DNA from: an uncultured Coriobacteriaceae bacterium | GTDB taxonomy: Bacteria; Actinomycetota; Coriobacteriia; Coriobacteriales; Atopobiaceae | Length of the DNA stretch: 52,416 nt | Direction of reading: 5' to 3' | NCBI GenBank assembly: GCA_902801175.1 | Contig: CADCHF010000016.1 | Coordinates: 1-52,416 of the forward strand | In this document: positions 8,292-16,251 of the stretch, piece after piece | Layout: every line of letters begins with the position of its first letter | Numbering within the stretch: position 1 is the first letter of the stretch | The notes under the pieces: model-generated | Seen by the model: only the letters and a program-made list of their open reading frames with translations | The model's database searches: none | What the model was told of the DNA's origin: nothing | Program-made: the position numbers and the translations under genes

Positions 8292-9056
8292 ATGACCAAC
8301 GCGGAGGTCCTGAAGACTGTCTTGCAACAGTCGGCCATCAACTGCTGCTGCGAGCCAGAGGATTTCTTTGCCACAGAAAACATCGTACGCGTGAGCCAAT
8401 CGCGCGAGGGACTACCCGCATACTTTGAAGGGCCACAAATCTGCGACCTTGTCTCGTACGGGAGCAACGTGGTTGCCTGCTGCACCGAGGAGCTCGCAGA
8501 ACCGGTGGCGGCGTGGCTCGAATCTCTCGACGCCGTGCACGATGCCTTCGAAACCCCCGAGCTCTACAAGCTCAACGAGCTGCTTGCCACGGCAGATGCC
8601 CGTGCCCAGTACCAGGCGGAGTATTTTCTGCCCGATGTGGACGCAGTCTTTGGATCAAAGCACGAATGCCCGTATGAGCTGCGCGTCCTTGGACCGAAGG
8701 ACTTCCGCGGCCTCTACCTCCCGGCCTGGTCCAATGCGCTCTGCGACAAGCGACCGCAGCTCGACGTCCTCGGTGTGGGCGCCTATGACGGAGATACGCT
8801 CGTGGGTCTTGCTGGTTGCTCCGCCGACTGCGCGCACATGTGGCAGATTGGCATCGACGTGCTGCCCGCCTATCGACGGCAAGGCATCGCCGCGGCACTC
8901 ACCAACCGCATTGCCCGCGAGACCTTTGCTCGCGGCAAGGTTCCCTTCTACTGTGCGGCCTGGGCCAACGTAAGATCGGTACGAAACGCTCTGACCAGCG
9001 GTTTTAAGCCTGCCTGGGTCGAGCTCACCGCAAGGCCCATCGCCAAGTCGGTGTAA
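8292..9056 (+). CDS. GNAT-family N-acetyltransferase
   Basis: A 254-residue protein with a C-terminal GNAT fold. The segment IGIDVLPAYRRQGIAAALTN (about residues 195-214) contains the acetyl-CoA pyrophosphate-binding Q/R-x-x-G-x-A/G loop, followed by CAAWANVRSVRNALTSGFKP, the usual N-x-x-S-x-x-x-x-x-x-x-GF end motif. The N-terminal 120 residues are unlike any domain I recognise and are Cys-rich near residues 17-20 (NCCCEP). The ATG at 8292 has CGGAGG 5 nt upstream. The substrate is unknown. Confidence 0.82.
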   Translation: MTNAEVLKTVLQQSAINCCCEPEDFFATENIVRVSQSREGLPAYFEGPQICDLVSYGSNVVACCTEELAEPVAAWLESLDAVHDAFETPELYKLNELLATADARAQYQAEYFLPDVDAVFGSKHECPYELRVLGPKDFRGLYLPAWSNALCDKRPQLDVLGVGAYDGDTLVGLAGCSADCAHMWQIGIDVLPAYRRQGIAAALTNRIARETFARGKVPFYCAAWANVRSVRNALTSGFKPAWVELTARPIAKSV

Positions 9057-9161
9057 GGCCCGAAAGAGGCTGCCGCCAGAACGGTCCGGCGCAACAAGCC
9101 ATCCCGACGGGACGGCGCGTACGCCTCTCATGCCGTTTGAGCAGGGCAAACGGACCCGTCG

Positions 9162-9755
9162 TCACAGCTCAAACTCGTGCCAGCTAAAGGCGTTGATGAG
9201 CCTTGTGCCGCTGGGATGCATGCGCTCGCGTTCGAGCATCGCGTAGTTGAGATGCACGTGCCCATGCAGCATCACCTTGGGATGCAGCCAATCCAAGAGT
9301 CCGTTGAAGGCGTCAAAGCCCTCGTGTGGTCCATCGGGGAGGTCACCATGCCCGCGCGGCGGCGTGTGCGTCACGAGGATGTCGATGCCACCGGTGAGGT
9401 ATGTGCGCAGGCCCAGCCCCACCGCCTTGTGACGCATCTCGGCCTGGCTGTACCCCACGATGCCCCTGCGGTAATCGATCGAGCCCTCAAGCCCGGCAAC
9501 GCGCAGCCCCGCGATGCGCTCCACGCGCCCGTTGAGGTCGGTCCCACCCAGGTGCGGGTCGTCCTCGTAGCCCACGTCGTGGTTGCCGCGTACATAGAGC
9601 AGCGGTGCGTTGGCCAGCGTAGCCACACAGTCGAGGTAGGACATGTCCAGGTCGCCGCACGAGATGACCAGGTCGTATCGATGCCGCGTACCGTAGTGCC
9701 CAAGGCGCTCGAGCAGCTCGTCGTCCTCCACGTCGGCAACAGCGAGGATACGCAT
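9162..9755 (-). CDS. Calcineurin-like metallophosphoesterase
   Basis: A 197-residue single-domain phosphoesterase. Metal-binding blocks are visible in order: an N-terminal strand ILAVADVED, where most members have D-x-H; SCGDLDMSYL; VRGNHDVGYED; VTHTPPRGHGD; and HGHVH near the C-terminus. The first block lacks the usual histidine (DVED), so one metal ligand may be altered. It begins 15 nt after the end of the upstream BMP-family gene on the same strand, so the two are probably one operon. Nucleotide or phospho-sugar hydrolysis is possible; the substrate is unknown. Confidence 0.83.
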   Translation of the reverse strand: MRILAVADVEDDELLERLGHYGTRHRYDLVISCGDLDMSYLDCVATLANAPLLYVRGNHDVGYEDDPHLGGTDLNGRVERIAGLRVAGLEGSIDYRRGIVGYSQAEMRHKAVGLGLRTYLTGGIDILVTHTPPRGHGDLPDGPHEGFDAFNGLLDWLHPKVMLHGHVHLNYAMLERERMHPSGTRLINAFSWHEFEL

Positions 9756-9770
9756 GGCCGACTCCCTCCC

Positions 9771-11717
9771 CTAGTCGCTTTCGGCGTCGGTTGCAGGTGA
9801 GATGATACCCGAGGTGGCCACGTCCCCCGCCGCGGCCGGCGAAAGCTCCCAGCTCTTGGGCAGGCGGCCTACCACGTTCTCGTTCAGCCAGTGCATGGAG
9901 GCAATCTCTTCGTTTGAGAGGCGAGGCGAACCCTCCTCGCGCACCACAACGCCCTTCTGCGCAACAAGCAAGCCCTCAAAGGGATGCAGCCTGCCCTCCA
10001 CGAGCGCCTGCCGCACTATCTGGACCATCCTGCGCTGCCCCGTGGCAAGCCCCTCTCCAAGCTCGAGCCTCACCACGTCTGCAGACATGCCCCACCAGTA
10101 GTTGAGTGCCTGGTCGCGATGCGCGCTCCCCTCCTTGCGCCAACGGGCGTCCTGGATGGCGCGCACGATGAGCTCGTAGTAGCGGCCCCAGTCCCACACC
10201 GGCGTGGCAACCCGCTCGGGAGCGGCGTTGCGATGCAGGCAGCAGAGGCCCCAGGGCTCGTCGGGATCGGTTGGGTTGGGATAGTCGCGGCCCGCCAGCA
10301 CGTGCACGTCGTTTTCCTCGAGCTCGCGGCGCCAGTCGTAGCCCTCCGCCGATGACCACTTGAGGTGCACCGTGCAATAGGGGTCCACCATGGCCGCCCC
10401 GATGGCAAAGGCGTTAACCTCGGCCACACTGCCGAATATGGGCGAGATGGCGAGGTAGCCCACACGGTGGTTCTCGGCCATGCCAGCCGCCAGCGCGCCC
10501 ATGAGGAACTTGACCTCATACATACGCGCGTAGAAGGTGCGCACCGCGCTCGATGACAGGTTGACCGAGCAGTTGATGAACGTGCAGGCTGGATAGGTCA
10601 CCGCCGCGCGCCGCGTCTGCTCCATCTGGCGTGGGGACGCCGTGACAACAATGTCGGTCCCACCTTTTATGGCCTTTGCCACGGCTCGCTCAAAGCTCTC
10701 GTCAGATGCGCACCCGCACCAGGAGCTGGTTTCCACTGCGTCCCCAAGCCGCTCTTGCAGAGAGATGCGGCCCCGCTCGTGCAGGGCGGTCCATCCCGAG
10801 GTGGCGGGGTCGCGGTCGTATACAAAGGCCATGCGCAGGGGCTTTGCACGCCTGATGCCACGCGCAATGCCCTTGACCGAAGAGACCACCTTCGCGCGCG
10901 GCTCCGACGGAGCCTCAATGTAGGCGATCGCCTCGTCCTGCGCGGCCACCACGAGCTCTCCCCAGAGGCGCGCGACCCGCAGATCCATCTCACGGTCGGA
11001 CACGCCAAGGGGTCCGGTGGTGGCATAGGCCTTCACGTAGAGCAAGAGCGCGTCAGCCAACGTCTGCGAGAGCATCTCGCCGCCACGTGCGCGATACGAG
11101 CGCGCGAACTGGTAGAACGTCGATGTGAGCCTGCGCACCTCGTCCTCGGGCCACGGCTCGTCGAGATTGTGCCCGAGCAGCTCTGCGAGCTGCGCGTAGG
11201 AGCCCTCTTCGGTAAAGACAAGCCCATAGATAGGCGCCACGCGGTAGAACTGCACGAACTCGTAGTAGCAGCGAATCTCCTTGTCATCTGACGGCGCGGG
11301 CATCACCCTCGTGATGCTGGCCCTGATGGTGGGCGCATCAAAGGAGCGCAGCACCGAGACGCGCTTGTTGCCCTCCTGCACGTAGAAGCGCTGCAGGTAC
11401 TCGTAGACCACCACCGGGTCGCGAATGCCCTCCTCCACCTGCGCGTCATGGAGGCGGCTCCACTTGGCGGCAAACTCGGTGTCGGCATCGGCGATGGGCA
11501 GAAAGTTGCTGGAAAACACATTGGACCGCGCGTGGGTCTTGGTACCAACAACCAGTTCCATGGGAATCTCGCGCACGCCCACAGGCACCTCGCCAGCCCC
11601 ATGACTGCCTCCCAGCAGGTCATCAAGGGCCGGCAGATAGGGATAGCGCCCGTGCGCAACCGCGTCAGCAACCTCGCGCCGCCCCCGCTTGCACGCCTTG
11701 CGATAGTCCTCGATCAT
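9771..11717 (-). CDS. BMP-family (PnrA-like) binding protein without signal peptide
   Basis: A 648-residue protein. Residues about 1-270 contain a ParB/sulfiredoxin-like stretch (FYVQEGNKRVSVLRSFD) and helices. Residues about 290-560 are a periplasmic-binding-protein fold of the BMP/PnrA nucleoside type: LRMAFVYDRDPATSGW, DIVVTASPRQME, MYEVKFLMGALAAGMAENH and VGYLAISPIFGSVAEVNAFA. No signal peptide or lipobox is present, so it should be cytoplasmic and act as a sensor rather than a transport receptor. The chosen ATG (11715-11717) has AAGGAG 8 nt upstream; an in-frame GTG at 11753 has none. It is followed after 15 nt by the phosphoesterase gene. No transporter subunits lie nearby. Confidence 0.8.
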   Translation of the reverse strand: MIEDYRKACKRGRREVADAVAHGRYPYLPALDDLLGGSHGAGEVPVGVREIPMELVVGTKTHARSNVFSSNFLPIADADTEFAAKWSRLHDAQVEEGIRDPVVVYEYLQRFYVQEGNKRVSVLRSFDAPTIRASITRVMPAPSDDKEIRCYYEFVQFYRVAPIYGLVFTEEGSYAQLAELLGHNLDEPWPEDEVRRLTSTFYQFARSYRARGGEMLSQTLADALLLYVKAYATTGPLGVSDREMDLRVARLWGELVVAAQDEAIAYIEAPSEPRAKVVSSVKGIARGIRRAKPLRMAFVYDRDPATSGWTALHERGRISLQERLGDAVETSSWCGCASDESFERAVAKAIKGGTDIVVTASPRQMEQTRRAAVTYPACTFINCSVNLSSSAVRTFYARMYEVKFLMGALAAGMAENHRVGYLAISPIFGSVAEVNAFAIGAAMVDPYCTVHLKWSSAEGYDWRRELEENDVHVLAGRDYPNPTDPDEPWGLCCLHRNAAPERVATPVWDWGRYYELIVRAIQDARWRKEGSAHRDQALNYWWGMSADVVRLELGEGLATGQRRMVQIVRQALVEGRLHPFEGLLVAQKGVVVREEGSPRLSNEEIASMHWLNENVVGRLPKSWELSPAAAGDVATSGIISPATDAESD

Positions 11718-11917
11718 GCCCCACGCTCCTTCCGGTGATACAAGATTTGCCACCAGACTCTACCAAAAGTTAGCCCACCGGCAGCGGAGTCCCACGCGGC
11801 ACAAGAATTCTTTCATCGCCAGCCAATCACGAGCCCCGACCAAAACCCTGTCCTCACCGGACTGGTCGGGCCCGCTGCGGCCAGCCCCAGACCCGCAGGT
11901 TCCCCTCAACAGCGAAA

Positions 11918-12004
11918 GGGGGCTCCCCGGGCTTCCTTCCCAAACATTTCGCAGCCGCGCTCTTTGCGGCGAGGACGTTTGGGAAGGAAGCCCGGGGAGC
12001 CCCC
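11918..12004. repeat. Perfect 28-bp hairpin downstream of the fused ligase gene
   Basis: Arms 11918-11945 and 11977-12004 are exact reverse complements (28 bp) around a 31-nt loop. The hairpin starts 20 nt beyond the stop of the fused isomerase/ligase gene and may terminate it, although no T run follows. The loop begins ATTTCGCAGCCG and ends GCGGCGAGGAC. These edges resemble the conserved cores of the hairpins at 40,969-41,083 and 41,914-42,030 (ATTTCTGTAGCCG ... GCGGCGGAAGGC), so this may be a shorter family member. Confidence 0.7.
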
Positions 12005-12024
12005 AAACTCACAGGTAAGACAAC

Positions 12025-14658
12025 CTACGCCGTCTCGATGCTGGCCGCATCCTGCAGGCCGAGCAGCTCCACAGCCTCTTCGCGCATCTTGTACTTTTGG
12101 ATTTTGCCTGCCTCGTTCATCGGGAAGCCCGTCACGAATCGCACGTACTCGGGAACCTTCTCCTTGGCCACGCGGGCACGGCAGAATTCCTTGACCTCTT
12201 CCTCGGTGGCCGTCTCGCCCTCGTTGAGGATGATCTCGGCCAGCACGACCTCGCCGTAGACCTTGTCGGGCACGCCAATGACCTGCACGTCCTTGGTCTT
12301 GGGGAAGGTATAGAGGAAATCCTCGATCTCTTTGGGATACACGTTCTCGCCACCGCGGATGATCATGTCCTTGACGCGGCCGGTCACGCGGAAGTAGCCA
12401 TCGGGTTGGCGCAGCAGGATGTCACCAGAGTGCAGCCAGCCATCGGCGTCGATGGCGGCGGCCGTCGCCTCGGGCATCTTGTAGTAGCCCTTCATGGTGT
12501 TGTAGCCACGGCTGCAGAACTCGCCCGGCTCGTTGTCACCGAGCTCCTCGCCGGTCTCGGGGTCAATAATCTTGCACTCCACGCCAAAGATGGGCAGGCC
12601 CACCGTGGCCACGCGCTGCTCGAGCGTGTCGGTCGTCTTGCTCATCGTGGTTGCCGGGCTGGCCTCGGTCTGGCCGTAGGTGATGCAGATATCGCGCATG
12701 TGCATCTTGTCCACGACCTCGCGCATCTTCTCGATGGGGCAGGGGCTGCCAGCCATGATGCCGGTGCGCATGTAGCTGAAGTCGGTCTCCTCAAAGGCCG
12801 GGTGCGTGTTCATCATGGCAATGAACATCGTGGGCACGCCGTGGAAGCAGGTGATCTTCTCGCGCGTGATGCAGGCCAGCGACTTGCGCGGGCTGAAGAT
12901 GGGGATGGGGCTCATCGTGACGCCGTGGGTCATCGACGCCGTCATGGCCAGCACCATGCCAAAGCAGTGGAACATGGGCACCTGGATCATCATGCGCTCG
13001 CCGGTGGAGAGGTCCATGCAGTCGCCGATGGCCTTGCCGTTGTTGACCACGTTGTAGTGCGTGAGCATGACGCCCTTGGGGAAGCCGGTGGTGCCGGAGG
13101 TGTACTGCATGTTGCACACGTCGTGCTTGTCGATGGCAGCGCAGCGACGCTCAACCTCAGCCTGCAGGTCGGGCGTGCCAAGTGCCAGCGCCTCGCCCCA
13201 GCTGTAGCAACCGGCGTGCGGACCGTCAATGGTGACGATGTTCTTGAGGAAGGGCAGCTTGTTAGTGTGCCACGTTCCAGGCTTGGCGCCGGCGATCTGC
13301 GGAATGAGCTCGTCGATGATGTCGAGGTAGCTCGTGCCCTTGTACTCGTCAATCATGACCAGCGTATGCGTGTCGGACTGGCGCAGCAGGTACTCGAGCT
13401 CGTGGATCTTGTAGCCGGTGTTGACCGTGACCAGCACCGCGCCGATCTTGACCGCGGCCCAGAACGTGAGGTACCACTGCGGCACGTTAGATGCCCAAAT
13501 GGCCACCTTGTCACCAGGCTTCACGCCCATGGCAATGAGCGAGCGGGCAAACTCGTCCACGTCGGCACGGAACTGCGGGTAGGTGCGCACATAGTACTCG
13601 CCCATAACGTCCGGGTCGGGGTTGTAGTAGCTGTCGGGCTCGGTGAAGCGGAAGGCGTACTGGCGCGGATACAGCTCGCAGATGTAGTCGAGCACCTGGG
13701 GGAAGGTGAGGTCAATCAGGTGCTCCTTGGGCCAGGGGTAGGTGCCATCGTTGGTGAGCGAGTGCTGGAGCTCGTGGACCTCGGGCACCGCCGGCGTTGC
13801 CTGCAGCGGCTCCGGAGCCTCGGGCTGAACGGTGGGAACCTCACCGCCGGCCAGGTAATCGCGCATGTAACCCAAAAACTGCGGGAAGACGATGCCCGCC
13901 TCGCCCACAGCCAGGTCGCGCGCCCAACGCGTGACCCACTCAAAGCTCATGTAACCGTCGTAGCCCGCGTCCTGCAGCGCGTCAAACATGGCGTGCAGAG
14001 GCAGGTCGCCATCGCCCATCATGCGGTACTCAAAGTGGTCTCCCACGCGCACCGAGTCCTTCACCTGGCAATAGCGCAGGTGACGCCCAAGATTGGCGAC
14101 GCTCGTAACGGGATCCTCGTCAAACATGCGGTAGGGGTGGTGGAGGTCCCACAGGGCGCCAACGCTCTCCATGTTGACGGCGTCGAGCACGCGTGCCAGG
14201 CGCGCTGTGTCGGCATAGTCGGCAATGGTCTCGACCAAAATCGTCACGTCGTAGACACTGGCATAGCCACCCAGCTGGACCAGCATGTCAACAATGTCAT
14301 CGTCGTCGACCACGCCCGTTGGGTTGATGTCGCTCGAAAGCAGCACGCGCACATAGGGAGTGCCCATGTCACTCGCGAGCTCGATGTAGTTCATGATCTC
14401 GGTGATGTTCTCCTCGCGGCGGCTGGCATCGGCCAAAGCGCAGGTAGACGAGAAGCAAGGAATCTCAAGACCCAGGCGCTCGAGCTGCGCACGGGTGCGT
14501 GCGCGGCGATTGGGCAGGAAGGGTGCGGTGCCAGGGGCATAGGCATGACCGGCAATGCCGCGAATCTCGATGCCGTCAAAGCCAAGGTCCTTGGCAATTG
14601 GGTAGACATCGGTCCAGGCGTAGCTCGGACAACCGAGGGTAGAGAAGGCGAGCTTCAT
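12025..14658 (-). CDS. Fused sugar isomerase/epimerase-like TIM barrel and AMP-forming acyl-CoA synthetase
   Basis: 877 residues in one uninterrupted frame. Residues 1-275 form an AP-endonuclease-2/xylose-isomerase-like TIM barrel with plausible metal ligands Glu143 (ILVETIADY), Asp171 (LWDLHHPYR) and Glu240 (YMSFEW). A Pro/Glu linker (about 276-300) leads to a class I adenylate-forming ligase: YTSGTTGFPKG at 519-529, ITYGQTEAS, WLHSGDI, the hinge VTGRVKDMIIRGGENVYPKE, and the C-terminal GKIQKYK with the catalytic Lys. The ligase half resembles fatty-acid-CoA ligases. Both halves look catalytically complete. The ATG at 14656-14658 has only a weak GGAG about 10 nt upstream. Each half is normally a separate protein; the fusion suggests linked handling of a sugar or polyol product and an acyl acid, which is speculation. 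Confidence 0.88.
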   Translation of the reverse strand: MKLAFSTLGCPSYAWTDVYPIAKDLGFDGIEIRGIAGHAYAPGTAPFLPNRRARTRAQLERLGLEIPCFSSTCALADASRREENITEIMNYIELASDMGTPYVRVLLSSDINPTGVVDDDDIVDMLVQLGGYASVYDVTILVETIADYADTARLARVLDAVNMESVGALWDLHHPYRMFDEDPVTSVANLGRHLRYCQVKDSVRVGDHFEYRMMGDGDLPLHAMFDALQDAGYDGYMSFEWVTRWARDLAVGEAGIVFPQFLGYMRDYLAGGEVPTVQPEAPEPLQATPAVPEVHELQHSLTNDGTYPWPKEHLIDLTFPQVLDYICELYPRQYAFRFTEPDSYYNPDPDVMGEYYVRTYPQFRADVDEFARSLIAMGVKPGDKVAIWASNVPQWYLTFWAAVKIGAVLVTVNTGYKIHELEYLLRQSDTHTLVMIDEYKGTSYLDIIDELIPQIAGAKPGTWHTNKLPFLKNIVTIDGPHAGCYSWGEALALGTPDLQAEVERRCAAIDKHDVCNMQYTSGTTGFPKGVMLTHYNVVNNGKAIGDCMDLSTGERMMIQVPMFHCFGMVLAMTASMTHGVTMSPIPIFSPRKSLACITREKITCFHGVPTMFIAMMNTHPAFEETDFSYMRTGIMAGSPCPIEKMREVVDKMHMRDICITYGQTEASPATTMSKTTDTLEQRVATVGLPIFGVECKIIDPETGEELGDNEPGEFCSRGYNTMKGYYKMPEATAAAIDADGWLHSGDILLRQPDGYFRVTGRVKDMIIRGGENVYPKEIEDFLYTFPKTKDVQVIGVPDKVYGEVVLAEIILNEGETATEEEVKEFCRARVAKEKVPEYVRFVTGFPMNEAGKIQKYKMREEAVELLGLQDAASIETA

Positions 14659-14685
14659 GGGAGGTTTTTCTCCGTTCTGGTTTAG

Positions 14686-15168
14686 TGCCGCGGGGCGACA
14701 TGTGCGGCGTTTTAGCGTAAGAGAATCGTGCTCGTGAGCACAGGCGGCCTACATGGGCCTTGCAAAAGGGGTTATGGGCGCAACCGCTTGCTTCGCGGAA
14801 GCGCCTAAAGAAGGAGGAGGGCCAGCAGGCTGTCAGCCAACACGAACGATGTCGTGGTACCAGTGGTGACGCACATGCTTCCCTCCCTCAGGTCTTTAGC
14901 CAAACGCTGACAAAGCAATTTGCTTTATACCATCTTGCAGGCGCAATGCACGCAGTTGCTGCAAGGTAGACACGAGGGCGAAACACATCGCAGCGCTCAC
15001 GCTTTGCACTTCGTACGAAAGAATGGCCCAAGCTAGAGCCCACGGGTTCGATTCAATGCTTCTTGGGCATACTCATGCCGTTCTTTGCGTGAACTGGAGC
15101 GCATCAAGGGCGTGAGTTTTCACATCTATGCGAAGATAACAAGTTGTTGTCTCACGGTCGGAGTACAC
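14686..15168. other. 483-nt region without a supported gene (divergent promoters)
   Basis: This gap separates the divergent fused ligase and MinD-like ATPase genes and must contain both promoters. It holds several small inverted repeats, for example GCTTGCTTCGCGGAAGC near 14790 and GCCCAAG/CTTGGGC around 15028-15070, the latter enclosing a T-loop-like GGGTTCGATTC. I could not fold a complete tRNA, tmRNA, SRP RNA or riboswitch from it. A structured leader remains possible. Confidence 0.35.
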
Positions 15169-15960
15169 ATGAGCACACAGATACGCAGCATTTCTGAGGT
15201 CTTTACCTCCCCCATCACCATACTGGTCGGCCACGCTGGCACCGGAAAAACAAACGCGGCGCTTGCCATCTCAAGAGCTCTCGCCGCCGAGGGCTTTGAG
15301 GTGACCCTTGCCGACCTTGACGTGGTGAACCCCTACTTTCGTTCAAGCGACTATCCGGAGCTGCTCGACGCCGCCGGCATCCGCCTGATAGCGCCGGTCC
15401 TCGCACGTACCACGCTGGACACCCCCAGCCTCACTGGCGAGCTCGACGTGGTCATAGAGCAGACGGCCGGCTCGGCCACAAAGCGACTCATCATTGACGT
15501 TGGCGGCGACGATGACGGCTCGACCACTATTGGCAGGTGGTCAAAGCGCCTTGCCGAGGCCCATGCGCAGGTGCTCTATGTGGTGAGCGCCTATCGCTCG
15601 CTCACCACCCATCCCGAGGAGGCGGCAGCCATGCTTCCCGAGATCGAGTGGCACGCGCGTCTAAAGGCCAGCGGGATCCTCAACTCGTCCAACCTGGGCG
15701 ACGAGACCACGCTCGACCACATCCGTCACGGCCGCGTGTATGGCCTGCAGACGGCGGCCCTGCTCGACCTCCCGCTCGTTGCGACGGTGATCCCACAGGT
15801 TGCCGTGGCGGACCTCGATGGCGCTGGCGACGAGGCCGTTGCACACAAACGCGCCACGTTAGCACCCACATCGGTTACCGAGGCGTTAATAGACGGCTCA
15901 CAAGACCATGAACCCTTGGTCTTGATGCCTAGATTGGTACGCACACCATGGGATAGTTAG
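15169..15960 (+). CDS. MinD/ParA-like P-loop ATPase heading the oxidoreductase operon
   Basis: A 263-residue P-loop protein. The Walker A loop is GHAGTGKTN (about residues 21-29). A switch region reads LADLDVVNPYFRSSDY, and RLIIDVGGDDDGS provides a Walker B-like Asp. The fold resembles nucleotide-binding proteins of the ParA/MinD/NifH group, although the deviant KGG lysine is not evident. The ATG at 15169 is preceded by CGGAG; an in-frame ATG at 15085 lacks a ribosome site. It lies 84 nt upstream of the ferredoxin gene on the same strand, so a role in assembling or regulating the iron-sulfur oxidoreductase is plausible but unproven. Confidence 0.75.
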   Translation: MSTQIRSISEVFTSPITILVGHAGTGKTNAALAISRALAAEGFEVTLADLDVVNPYFRSSDYPELLDAAGIRLIAPVLARTTLDTPSLTGELDVVIEQTAGSATKRLIIDVGGDDDGSTTIGRWSKRLAEAHAQVLYVVSAYRSLTTHPEEAAAMLPEIEWHARLKASGILNSSNLGDETTLDHIRHGRVYGLQTAALLDLPLVATVIPQVAVADLDGAGDEAVAHKRATLAPTSVTEALIDGSQDHEPLVLMPRLVRTPWDS

Positions 15961-16044
15961 CCTCTGCGGCGTTTTTGCCGTGGCCTTGGCTACTCACCCA
16001 CTCGTGTAGTTTCATCGGTTCCAACGGAGAGGAAGGAATCGCGT

Positions 16045-16251
16045 ATGGCTCGTATCATTGTCGACGACGTCCACTGCAAAGGCTGCGGCCTGTGCGTGAA
16101 CGCCTGCCCCAAGGGGGTGCTCGCCCTCGACAGCGAGCGCATCACCCCTAAGGGCTACCACCCTGCGAAGCTTGTGGATCCCGATGGGTGCATCGGATGC
16201 TCCTCGTGCTTCATCACCTGTCCCGACGTTGCAATTACGGTGGTGAAATAG
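16045..16251 (+). CDS. 2[4Fe-4S] ferredoxin subunit of 2-oxoacid oxidoreductase
   Basis: A 68-residue ferredoxin with two CxxCxxCxxxCP clusters: CKGCGLCVNACPKG and CIGCSSCFITCPDV. It supplies the electron-transfer subunit (delta, KorD/VorD type) of the 2-oxoacid:ferredoxin oxidoreductase encoded downstream. Its stop codon abuts the ATG of the alpha-subunit gene at 16252, so the two are co-translated. AGAGGAAGGAA about 10 nt before the ATG is the ribosome site. All eight cysteines are present. Confidence 0.92.
   Translation: MARIIVDDVHCKGCGLCVNACPKGVLALDSERITPKGYHPAKLVDPDGCIGCSSCFITCPDVAITVVK

Noticed and set aside
12097..14685. An 862-codon open frame antisense to the isomerase-ligase fusion
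   Set aside because: Its composition (Val/Leu/His/Gly-rich) mirrors the minus-strand gene and shows no domain.
14860..14910. T-box-like word TGGTACCAGTGG
   Set aside because: The flanking specifier and antiterminator stems could not be found, and the downstream gene is not an aminoacyl-tRNA synthetase or amino-acid gene.
15025..15072. tRNA-like fragment GGGTTCGATTC within a 7-bp stem
   Set aside because: The T-arm does not pair and the D and anticodon arms are missing.
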